DNA of 64,000 nt from Larus michahellis (taxonomy: Eukaryota; Chordata; Aves; Charadriiformes; Laridae): the NCBI RefSeq assembly GCF_964199755.1, contig NC_133896.1, positions 89,698,215 to 89,762,214 of the forward strand, in the 5' to 3' direction. Numbering within the stretch: position 1 is the stretch's first letter; the number at the start of each line of letters is the position of its first letter. This document shows positions 11,919 through 22,800 of this stretch, piece after piece. The position numbers and the translations under genes are program-made. The notes under the pieces are model-generated. The model saw only the letters and a list, made by a program, of their open reading frames with translations, ran no database searches and was not told the origin of the DNA.

Positions 11919-13490
11919 AAGTGCATGCATATGGTATCCAAATATAGCTAGAAGTGCTTTATGCATTCATTTATTACCTGCTGGACAAACTACTGTAGCT
12001 ATTATGTGTAACAAGATTTAAAGAAAGAAAAACAATCTAAGTAAACCATATCAGATACAATTATCTTTGATCCTAAACAGCTGTTTATCTTCTAGTATTT
12101 TAATCCTTTGTCCACATGCAAGAACGTCCTAGACAATACTAGAATATTCAGCTGTTATGGAATTTATTATATACGTATAAGGTATGTATCATATATGCAA
12201 CTAGAATGTACACCTTTTCAGCCCCACATTGATTATTTAATGTGTTTTATAAAAGCTTTTCACTAGAACCTAAATAAATGTCCGTAAACCAAATAAAAAA
12301 TTATTTCAGAGGGAAACAAGGAACAGGCCAAAACTGTATGCTAGAATGATCTCAGGGGTTAATTGTCACATTTATTTTTATAGCAGGTATATCAAGTATA
12401 AATAAATCCCATTCCAAAATAGTAACTGATCAAAGTGGGGTTCACATTAGGTTCTGCACACCCTTATCTGTATAATTTGAGTAGGTTCTGTGCACTGGCA
12501 TACTTTGCAAGACAGGCCTTGTTATGAAATATAGCTGCGGTTGTCGCTCTGATCCTAAAACCCACCCACACTTTCATGGTTGACAGCACACAGCTGTTTT
12601 CCTGACGGATGAAGTTCAGTTCCATGCCGAAGGTCAGCAATCAGAAGCTTCTTAAGCCCCCAAGTCTTAATTTGGTCCCTCAAAATGAGGCTTAAAATGA
12701 AGGCATCTGGTGCAGGGTCTTTGTTGAGGAATCGGAGTCTCTGACCCATATCGCTTTCCTGTATAGACATGAATTTCACCCATTAGATATAGTAAGATGC
12801 TGGATGTCCTCTAGCTCCGCTAAAAGTTAAGGGCACTTAGCACTGTTTACGGTTTGTGCTACTGGACTCCAGCAGACCTAAGTGGAAGATGAATATACGT
12901 GCCAGTACAAGTAGGCAGAGGAAACGGCAGCACTGAAGGAAGAGAGTTTAAAAATACGCCACCAGGTGGGAGTATTGCACAAATATTCATGCAGAATACA
13001 GTTTCAGTAATTGTTAGCCATGACTGGTCTGGATTATAATCAGGATTCAAGTTTATTTCTGTATCTTTTTTTTTTTTTTATTCTCTATGCCAAGTATACA
13101 AACAGCCTGAAGCAGGCTACTATCACTATAAACCTCTCTAGAATTATTTTATTGTTCCGTTAGGTAATGACATGTATGCTTTTTAGGTTCTCAGCTGCAG
13201 GAGGCCCATTTTTCCTAGTCAAATATTCAGGCTCACCAAAAGCCATGAGGAAGGACTAGCAGATTTTTAGTGTTTCAGTTCTGTTGGGAAACAAACTGTC
13301 AGTTCAGCAACTGGCAAGTGGTGTAGCATGATGTGGCTTGACAGCACTTTTCCTTGTATATTTGTGAGTGAAAATGCTTTCAGTGAAATTTTATTTCTAT
13401 TTTTATATTTTTAGTACTGTATCAATATTAAGCACTACACATTATACTTCTGTGCTTGCTTGCTTATTGAATAAAAGATGTGTTCCATGC
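11919..13490 (+). other. SULT4A1: Probable SULT4A1 3' UTR
   Basis: A/T-rich stretch after the stop with no coding potential of its own. Candidate poly(A) signals AATAAA sit at 12273-12278, 12292-12297, 12401-12406 and 13470-13475. The last is followed within 30 bases by a GT-rich stretch and gives a 3' UTR of about 1.57 kb, close to the long UTR known for mammalian SULT4A1. The exact cleavage site is inferred. Confidence 0.6.
13470..13475 (+). terminator. Candidate distal poly(A) signal of SULT4A1
   Basis: AATAAA followed by agatgtgttccatgcattg and a GT-rich element, the usual layout of a vertebrate cleavage site. The three upstream AATAAA copies near 12.28-12.41 kb could give a shorter isoform. 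Confidence 0.5.
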
Positions 13491-16400
13491 ATTGTGGTTG
13501 GCTCATTTTCTAGAACTCCTTCTCAGGTCAGGTAGTCTTCGCCACACATCCTCTCCCCTACCCACACCTAATATGTGACAGAAGAGCCACAGAAGGATGG
13601 CGTCAACTGAAACCACCATCTGACCCCGTGAGCTGTCTCTGACGCGAGAGTACAACAGAGAGCACAGTGATATTTTACACACTTTTATCTTGCACCTCTT
13701 GGGCAACTTCATGCTGAGGAGTCCTCTGAGTCTCTGTCATACAGGAGACCAAAACCCACAAACTACAATAAGCTGCAAGAAGACAGGAGTAGGAGACTTT
13801 CTTCTTGCTACAGAGGAAGACAAAATCTCCCTACAGTTCCTGCAGATTAGAGTCAGAAGAAAATTTCATTAGCACCAAAAATCTACTTAAATCACTTAAT
13901 CCTGAGGATATATGAGCAATACATCCTTACTGGCTGCCTAAAAGGCTTCTCACGTATCTGAAGACACCGGGGAATGAATCCTCCTCCCATTCCCAGGGAC
14001 AGCCTGTCTCCTTTGCTACAGGCAGATGACCAGCCCCCAAAGCCCCCAGTAGCCACATTTTTAACAGCCAGGTGTGTACGCGTGCCATTGCCAAAGTGAG
14101 CCTGTGCAGAGGGCCACCAGCTACTGGACTGGAGGGGGAACAGCTAGTTTGGCCAAAAAAAGCATTTCTTTAGCATAAAGAGTAATAACCTCTGCGACAA
14201 TCTATTGTGCACCTACTGCTACGCTGGTACTCCTTGGTTTTGACAACAAAGTTGCTGTGTAGCAGGAATCTGCTTTCTAGGACCAGAAAGACTCCTCAGA
14301 GCTATTCTTTCCTACCCCTTGACTCTGTTGCCTTCTGTGCTATTAGGTGCCTGGTCAAAGCCCTTTCCCACGTAAGCCGTGCTGAAATTCTACCTTTGGA
14401 TCTCTGGTACTTGAAGCATTTCAAGTCTTTCTGTTAAAATCCGAAGGTAGTAAACTCCTTCCTATTTTGACTTTCAGGGCTCGGCCAAACGTCACCGTGA
14501 CTCTTTCCACCCAAACACAGACACCCCTTGGCCAAGTGCCCCAAATTGTCTCTGGAGAGAGTGCCTCGTTGATACAAATGCACTGCAAATCAAGAACAAA
14601 AATACCAGAAAACCAAGACAATGTTTTTTTTTCTCCCCTCAGCATTCAGATTTGGTAAGCTGCTTCTGCTGAGGTAACTGCTGCAAAGTTAGCTCGCTAG
14701 AAAGATTAATTATATTTATACAGCTGGTAGCCCATTTAGTGATACAAATCTTCAAGACACGGGGCAGATTTGGATGGCTTCGTTTCAATGGTATCTCAGA
14801 TCACCAAGAGGCAACCCCGTTTCCCGTAACACACCGAGTACCCTCAACGCTCGTTCAAAGCAACCATCACTGGCCATATACCTTCATGGATATACCAAAT
14901 ATACCACTTCCCTGGATCGATCCATCACTAAGCAGGTGCACATCCAGAAATACTGGACAGGTCTTGGCCGTAAGGGCCCCAGAAAGCCCCATGGCTGTGC
15001 TGAGCACCCCCATGGCTCCTAGCTATCCCCCTTGCAGCTTCTGTCCGTGGGGCGCCTCAAATGCCAGCAGCATGATGTGGCTTGCCTCAGTAAGAACCCT
15101 CCAAAGCGTTAACATGAAGGAACTGAGGGGAAACTAATCTAGGTAAGAAATTCTTGCACAGTTTTGTGTACAAAAGGTTTTAAGCGTTCATTGCAGTGAA
15201 GCTGGGCAGCAAAGAGGAAAGACAAGAAAGCTAATGAGTAAGCATTAAAGATTCTCAGCACTTTTTTGTACGAGCATCGCAACACAACATGGCACCAATA
15301 GTTCTGGCAATAATTATAAAGATTTATAGGCCTGAGTCACCGTTATTATAAGCCATTTAGTCTTGCCTGGGCTATAAATAACGCCACTCGGTAGCTACCA
15401 GCAAAGGTTTAGAGGGAGGATTAGGGAATAGCATTTGCCTCTTCAATCAAAAGAAAAAGCTAAACAAAGATTCAGCTGAATCAAACAACATGAACAAAAA
15501 AAAAATCCCAAACCCAGTGACCACTCTCACTGGAAGGACACAGTATAGAAATGGTGGTACCTAATCTCACTGCATCCTTCTCAGCTGCTGGTGTGCTCAC
15601 TACATAATCCATTTGATTTCTTTACTACATGATCTGCAGACTGGTGTCCTCCAGTGTTTGAATTATAAAACATATGCAGATGAGTATTTTCTGCTACCTG
15701 TCATGCTGCGTATCACCCAGATAGAACAGAAATAATTGCAACCAATAGTCAGCTTCATTCTGGCAACATAAAGGGAGCCTGCAAAAAGGAAGACCATCAT
15801 TTTAAAATAAAACTTACCCAGATTTTGGCATAATGAGTTTTAGACCTTAAGTGTCGAGTCATACTCCAGCAAAAACTGCTGTTCTCTCTTCAGGGAGTGG
15901 CAGGGAAGTCAACAACACTGATGCCGCTCTGCCCTGGTCTATCTGCACATAAATCACCCCTCTAGAAGACGAGAGAGCAATGGCAGATTCTGCAGGCAGG
16001 ATGGAACAACGCCTCTTTCCAGCTCTCAGGCTTGAATCACACATAGGTGCATATGACACCCAGTGTCCTTCTGAAAACATCTGAGCTGCGTGGTCTTTAA
16101 AAATGAATGTGAGAAAAGTTTACCAAAAATGCAGGGCGATTTTCTGTACTTTAGGACCCCGATGTGCGGGAATTACTATTAGCAGTGTAGGGCTCCTTAC
16201 CATAAACTGGTTTTAGAAACAGTGACGCTGTTTACACCAATCCAACAGAGGGAGGAGAAGCCTTTGTACTCCCTGCTAATGCAGGAACCAAAATGAAGTT
16301 CCTTTGGTAAGCTGGGCTGTGCCAGTGCCGTTTTTCTGGATTTTGCCACCTCATCAATGATTAAAATTGTAAAGCCACGCAACAACTGCTGGAGTCCTCA

Positions 16401-18792
16401 CTGTGCACAGATGACAAGCCCTGGCAATGCATGCTGGAGTAGTTTCAGAAGCTACCACCTCCAGCTGTCCACTCCGCCTCTCTGCCAGAAATGGCCACCG
16501 TGGAGGAGAGACAGCAGAAGCGAATGTGTGCTGGCTCCTCAGCTGCTGTAATTTACAGGCTGACATATTAACTTAAACCAATATGGAGGGTGCTTTCAGA
16601 TAATAGGCTGATTTGTCAACCGCAGCTACAAGGAGCTAAAGCATGTCCTCAAGTGCTGCCCTGGCTCGGAGGCGACCTCCCAAGTCCTTGTCAGAGCTGT
16701 TCTGAGAGAGTTCCGCAATCGTCCGAATGCGGTCTCTACTTGGGAACAGTCCGTTTCACATACGGACCAGGTGTCACCTGTGAAAAGATGGTCTATAAAG
16801 ATGGAATCTTGTCCTTCAGCAAGAAGGGGAGACAGATCCATGCTGCCACATGGAGTGAATTAACTAAAACCCACTTTTGGAAGGAATATTGTTTTGTAGG
16901 AGGGAGTGCTGCAATAAGACATGCTGTGTGACAGCATGCAAGATGCAGAAAGAACGGTAACGTAATGGCAGCTGACTGCTCAGACCGATTCCAATCTCAA
17001 CCACTAATATGCCAACTTGCCTGATATGTGTGGTACGAGTGATATTCAAAGTAACTGCCACCCAGACGTTAAATCCACTGTCACCATCTCTGTCACACAC
17101 TCAGCTTTTGCCAGCACTGAACATAAGATGACAATTTAATCCTCACACGCAGATAACAGTAACACAGCTGGTGTAACAGTGTGCTAAGACTTCAGCCCTC
17201 GCAGGCCTTACATCTGCTTTCTTGCAGCTTTGGAAAAGAGTCACCCATAAAATATGTGAGAGCTCTAAGAACTCAGCACGAGTGAACCAATTAGAACAAA
17301 ATAAGAATCAAGGAAAATGTTCTGATTTCAAGCTCCACTGGGAAGACAGAATTTTATTTTTTCCATGCATCACATAATCTAATGGTTGGGGCTTAATAAA
17401 TACATGAAAAATTTACCAGAGGCACTATAGGTGATGACGAATGTTCCCTACTCAAAGCTCGCTCCACTCCAGATTTTAACTTTTCCCAGGTAATTCATGT
17501 ATCACTCTCTGCTTCTGCACCTTAACTCTTTCTGCTGCTGCAACCCTTCCCACCCCACAAAGGTGGTTCTAACCCTACTGGAACAGATAATCCTGGAAAT
17601 GCTGCAGGAGACTTTCAGTTCCCAGGATTGCCACCACTCCACAGTTGGCAGGACTTAAACCCACAGAGGAAGATCTGCGGTGGGTTTCCAGTTCAGTTCT
17701 TTAACCACCGTGCTTCAGCCACACGTGCTTAGGGGTCGCTCTCTCTTAACAGCCAGACCCTTCTGCATATGTTCATTGTTTCAGTAAATCCCAGTGAGAT
17801 TAGAGACTAAAACTAGTTCTGACTTTGCTTTTAATATTAAATATCTGTGTAAGCCTGTGTATTCTAAACAGGATGAAAAAGATATATAAACAAAAATAAG
17901 ATATGGGCCAATTCAAGCAGTAAACATTTGGGTTTTAACCATGCAAATATGGATCATTGGTCACTTTTTTACTCAGTAATCTGGAGAAATTTACATGAAG
18001 TCTTTGAAATGAAGAAATTGTTTCAAAACTATTCCTTTTTTTTTCTAGCAATAACTATGGTGCTATGTACAGTCATTACATTCTGCAATCTTACGTACTT
18101 CTGCTCAAGTTACTGTCTCTAAATGAGCACTACAACTGAATTCAAAGGGACCACATGAAAGTTAAGTTACACACACAAATACTTGTAGGAATCAAAGCTT
18201 TAACGTGCCCTGTAGGGCATTACTCTATATCAAGAACTACCAAAATATTGAACTTGTTCATGGACTTTTGAAAACAGAAAGCATTGTTTGTTAATTGCTG
18301 ATGCGTGACCAGTGTCTGGACTCTGCAAGAAACACTATTTTTTACAGATGATGGCTACAATATAGTTTTCAACAAATCTTATTAAATTTATTTAAAAAAA
18401 AATACACCAAAGCTTATGAAAGGCCATAGAATAAAGCCTCTTTTCTCATGTCAGACTGCAGTAATTTATGCAGTCCTTTTGCAAAGAACAAAAAGGGCTT
18501 AAGTCAAGATGGTAACACCCCACCAATACTTCACATGGGTCACCACACCATGAAAAAGTATTTATTTTATACTGAATTAAACCATAAAGTGCCCAATTTC
18601 TCATTGCAATGCTCAACAGCATCTTAAACCAAAAGCCCTCATACACCAACTGGGGTGAGCAGGTACTATCACCCCCATGGCTGCTGCTCAGTTCTGGGCC
18701 TGGACAGTGGGTATGCCACCAGCAAGGCCACCACAGCCATACCTCGGGGTGATCCCCACTTCCCTACATGAGGCTTCAGGCCCAGGCCCTAT
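13491..18792. other. SULT4A1-EFCAB6 intergenic region
   Basis: 5.3 kb without a recognisable gene. Open frames up to 132 codons (14739-15137) have no family marks. A tRNA-SINE/MIR-like remnant may sit at about 17570-17720. No CpG-rich stretch until 19.48 kb. Confidence 0.7.
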
Positions 18793-19457
18793 CGAATCAT
18801 AGAATGGTTCGGGTTGGAAGGGACCTTAAAGATCATCTAGTTCCAACCCCCCTGCCATGGGCAGGGACACCTCCCACTAGACCAGGTTGTTCAAAGCCCC
18901 ATCCAGCCTGGCCTTGAACACTTCCAGGGATGGGGCATCCACAGCTTCCCTGGGCAACCTGTCCCAGTGCCTCACCACCCTCACAGTAAAGAATTTCTTC
19001 CTAATATCCAATCTAAATCTACCCTCCTTCAGTTTGAAACCCTTACCCCGTGTCCTATCATTACATTCCCTGACATTACAGGTCCTCCCCATTCTTCCTG
19101 TAGGGCCCCTTCAGGTACTGGAAGGCCACTATAAGGTCTCCCCAGAACCTTCTCTTCTCCAGGCTGAACAACCCCAACTCTCTCAGCCTGTCCTCATAGC
19201 AGAGGTGCTCCAGCCCTCTGATCATCTTCGTGGCCCTCCGCTGGACCCGTTCCAACAGGTCCACGTCTTTCTTGAGCTGAGGACTCCAGAGCTGGACGCA
19301 GTACTCCAGGTGGGCTCTCACCAGAGTGGAGCAGAGGGGCAGAATCACCTCCCTCGACCTGCTGGCCATGCTTCTATTGATGCAGCCCAGGATGCGGTTG
19401 GCTTTCTGGGCTGCAAGTGCGCATTGCCAGCTCATGTTGATCTTCTCCTCCACCAGC
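18793..19457 (-). mobile_element. CR1 LINE 3' fragment (minus strand)
   Basis: The reverse strand encodes the C-terminal end of CR1 ORF2: [20 protein letters not shown] and [17 protein letters not shown] (in 19076-19453), then [20 protein letters not shown] and [14 protein letters not shown] (in 18877-19092). The element's 3' end is at about 18793 (gaatcatagaatggttcggg on the + strand). The element is 5'-truncated, and its 5' end meets the EFCAB6 CpG island at about 19457. Reading-frame breaks show it is dead. Confidence 0.93.
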
Positions 19458-19657
19458 CCGGGCGCCGGAGTTAGTTGTACCGGCTGCTGGCGCTCCGGGC
19501 GATGGCACAGCGCGGCTCTGCGGCTCCTGTTACCCGCTTATGGACGGCATCCAGCCCGCCTCCAACGAGCAGCGCCAGGCCCGGCCCCTGTCCCCTCAGG
19601 AGGCGGCCTGGGCAGGGCAGGGCCGCAGCTCCGCATCCAATAAGAACCGGCCTTACT

Positions 19658-19671
19658 GTTGCCATGCGAAC
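19658..19671 (+). promoter_or_regulatory. Second, degenerate X-box-like motif
   Basis: gttgccatgcgaac has an exact left half (GTTGCC) and two mismatches in the right half. It lies about 40 bp upstream of the better X-box, between the two CCAAT boxes. Confidence 0.35.
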
Positions 19672-19710
19672 GGCGGCGCCTCTTCCACCCAATCAGGCGC
19701 GAATGCCGTT

Positions 19711-19724
19711 GTTACTATGGCAAC
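19711..19724 (+). promoter_or_regulatory. X-box (RFX-binding) motif
   Basis: gttactatggcaac fits the RFX consensus GTNRCC(N0-3)RGYAAC with one mismatch in the left half and an exact right half. It lies 23 bp upstream of the likely start codon. RFX/FOXJ1 sites of this type mark ciliary and sperm-flagellar genes, fitting EFCAB6. Confidence 0.55.
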
Positions 19725-19746
19725 AGCGTCCCGGCAACGGGAAGAC

Positions 19747-19810
19747 ATGGAAGCGGCGCCGAACGGTTGCCGGTACCGGCGGGCCCCGCGCCCCCCGCCC
19801 CGGGCCGCAG
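19747..19810 (+). CDS. EFCAB6: EFCAB6 probable exon 1 (coding part)
   Basis: ATG in good context (gacATGg) opens MEAAPNGCRYRRAPRPPPRA, ending at gcag before donor gtaacg (19811). It ends in phase 1, exactly the phase needed by the exon at 26095, so the frame runs in without a stop (…RAA then EETMAKV). The composition is that of a CpG island and no family match is expected, so it may be 5' UTR in some transcripts. Confidence 0.55.
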
Positions 19811-22800
19811 GTAACGACCCGCAGATGGCGGGCCCGCAGCCCGCCGCAGATCAGTGCGGGGACGTGGCAGGGAGCGGCGGGGGGCGGCCGGAGCGCGACG
19901 GCGGCGTTGCACCGCCGCAACGCGGAGCGGGGCCTGGCACCGCGGCCGGTCCCCGGTGGGGCGGGGGATGCGGCGGGGCCGGAGGGCCCCGCCGCACCCC
20001 CCGCCCCACCGGGGACCGGCGTTTTTGCTTGCTCTGGAGATCGGGGTCAGGGACTCTGCTGGCACAGGGGCTTGCTAAGGGTGGAGGGAAAGGTGCCTCT
20101 GAGCTTTGCGCCCTCTCAAGGCGAGGGCTGCAGGTTTGGGCTGAAGACAAGGCGGCATGGCTGTTGAAATCCTCCGCTGTTACGTTCAAGGCGGCTAAAG
20201 AAAGAAAAGAAATCATCTTAGGGGGGAGGCCACCCCTAACTGCCCCTGTTAAAGAAGAATGTGGTTTCCGTGTGGTTTATTCCACAGTTCTGTTTGCCAG
20301 GAGTTCTTTCACCTCTCCTCTGAAGTTCCTGAAACAGAGAGCCTTTATAGTTCAAGACCTTTAGCGGCCAGTAGTCTGTCATTATAGCCCAACTTAGATC
20401 CTGATAATCAGAATGACCTGCTCCACACTGAGGAAGTGCAGGGCAGTATAGGAGGTGGCCCGAGTGCTGCTGAACTTCCTTTTTTGATGTGTTGCGTGTC
20501 GGATTTAACTTCGGGGGAATTTCTGCCTTTGGGACACAAAATTACACAGTCCCTGAGCTCATAGTATATAAAAATTCTCTTGCAAAATAAAATGCACATC
20601 CTGTATGTTATCTCAGTGTTTTGCATTACTCATCAGAATTGAATCTTGGAGTGGAAGTTTTTATATTTGCTGAAAAGCCATCATCTGCTGTAGCAAGAAG
20701 GTTATCACCACAGATTAGAGTGGTGCCAGGTCAGTTGGAGGTGTGTTTCCAGCTGTACCTCCTTGTTTGATAAACACAGGAACAAGTGAACATGCTCAGC
20801 CACTTGAATAAGATTAGTTCTTTTTAAGGAGCAAGGCCCTTGGACGTGGTTTGTCTGTGTGAAATACACATATGCTGGAATCCAGAAAGCTCTGCCTTAG
20901 CGTGTCACAAAAGGACAGCTTACACACAGGAGAGGGTATGGTATCTAAGTGATTGATCACTCTTTCTAGAGAGCTTTCATGTTTCTTTGCTTCTGTTTTG
21001 CATTTCCCATAAAGCAAGTGCCACTACTGTTTCTCCTGGATTGTATGAAGTGAGAAGAAATCTTCTTTGGTTATCCTCTGAATAGGGCAAAATCTGGCTC
21101 TGAGAAGTTGATATTTCTAGAATCAGCCTTTTCCCCTCAAGCCGTGGGAAGAGAATAGGGAGAAGCTGTAACTGCAGACTGAAAATATATTCATTAAGGA
21201 TTTAATAATTGTATTTGGGGAGGTAAGAAAAGGAAGGCAATGAGAAGACACCATCTTTACAGTGGATAGACTGTGATTTGCACACCAGAATTTTTTCTGT
21301 GCCTAACAAACATCGGCAAAGATGCTGCATCCTCAGAGACAGGGAGCTCCAGGAAGAGACGTGAGGGGGATGGTAACAGTGGCTTCCCAGGAAGCCCCCG
21401 CTTCACCCACCATTTGGATCTCAGGGTAGACTTGCCCTGTGTATTTGGTGCAGGTGTCAAGGTGTTGGTAGTGGGGGGCTGCAGGAGCAGCCTCTGCAAG
21501 AAGAGGGCAAGGGCTGACCATGCCAGATGCAGCTGCTTCCAGCCAGCTCCAACAGACCCACTGTAGGGCACAGGTGAGTCTATCAGCTGTGGTGCATTTG
21601 TGAAAGCATATTTAGGAAAGGATAAAAATACAGCATAGCTGTGTGTGAGAGAGAGGAGCAAGGGGAAGGAAAGAGGTAAGAAACTGTCCTGCAGATGTCA
21701 AAGTATGAGAAAAAGGAGTGGAGGGTGAGGTGCTCCAGGCACTGGGGAAAAGTTTCCCCTGCATGAGACCATGGTGAAGCAGGTATTTCCCTGCAGTGCC
21801 TGGAGCAGACCATGGTGGAGCAGGTATCCATACTGCAGTCCACGGAGGACTCCACATCAGAGCAGGTGGCTATTCCCCAAAAGAAGCTGCAGCCTGTGGA
21901 GAGCCCATGCTGGAGCAGTTCATGAAGGACTGTAGCCTGTGGGAAGGACCCACGCTGGAGCAGGAGGAAAGCATGAGGGGGACGGAATGGCATAGAAGAA
22001 ACTGTTACAGACTGACTGGAACCCTCGTTCCCCATCCCCCTGAAATGTTTGTGGGGAGGAAGTAGAAGAGTTGGGAATGAAGGAGTGAAGTTGAGCCTGG
22101 GAAGAAGGGGAGGGTGGGGGAAAGGTGTTTTAGGTTCTTTGTTTCTCACTATCATATTCTATTTTAAATTGGCAATAAATTAAATTAATTTTCCCTAGAT
22201 TGAGTCTGTTTTGATGGTGATGGTTAATGGACGAGTGATTTCGCTGTCTTTATCTCAAACCAAGAGCTTTTCCATCTTATTTTCTCCCCCTGTCCTGTTG
22301 AGGAGAAGGAGGGAGAGACAAGCTGCGTGGGCACCTGGCAGCCAGTCCAGGTGCAACCACCATACTGTAGAAGGCTCTGGTAGCCCATTTGAGATCACGC
22401 AGGAGCTTGTATTCTGAGGTGTCTCTGCGGCCGGTTGTTTGCTATAACCCCATGGCGAGAACAACAACTTGTGTTAGAACGACAAACTTCACTCTTGATC
22501 TGCATGAGGGAATTCATAGCCTTAATTGTTCTCTGACAGTTGCAGAGACTGTCACTCTTTTAAGTAGAATAAAACGAAATAAAGGTTACAGAGATCCTTT
22601 TACTCTAGGTTACATAAAATCAAAAGTGCTAGGCTTTAAAAAAAAAAATATCTAAGAGAAAATGAAGGTGAGACTTGCTATCTGTCTTGCCAAACACAAT
22701 ACAAAACAGTGAAGCTTTCAGAAACAAATAGAATAAGGATTCTATTCTAAAGTTTCACTTATTCTTCCAAGAAAAGAAAAGGAGGTGGTCCCATGGTTCT

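Larger units (their letters stand above)
19480..20060 (+). promoter_or_regulatory. CpG-island promoter of EFCAB6
   Basis: The only strongly G+C-rich, CpG-dense stretch of the window, lying 5' of the first EFCAB6 exon. It contains CCAAT boxes at 19637-19641 and 19689-19693 and RFX X-box-like sites at 19658-19671 and 19711-19724. There is no clear TATA box. The CpG density and position support a promoter; the start site itself cannot be read from sequence. Confidence 0.8.

Noticed and set aside
14739..15137. 132-codon open frame in the SULT4A1-EFCAB6 interval
   Set aside because: No family motif, no splice or promoter context, low-complexity Ser/Pro-rich translation and an overlapping frame; looks like chance.
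18887..19474. 195-codon + strand open frame
   Set aside because: It is the antisense of the minus-strand CR1 ORF2 end.
19475..20364. Long open frames (230 and 274 codons) across the CpG island
   Set aside because: GC-rich sequence has few stops on either strand; these frames cross the good donor at 19811 and the hairpin. Only 19747-19810 is kept, as probable exon 1.
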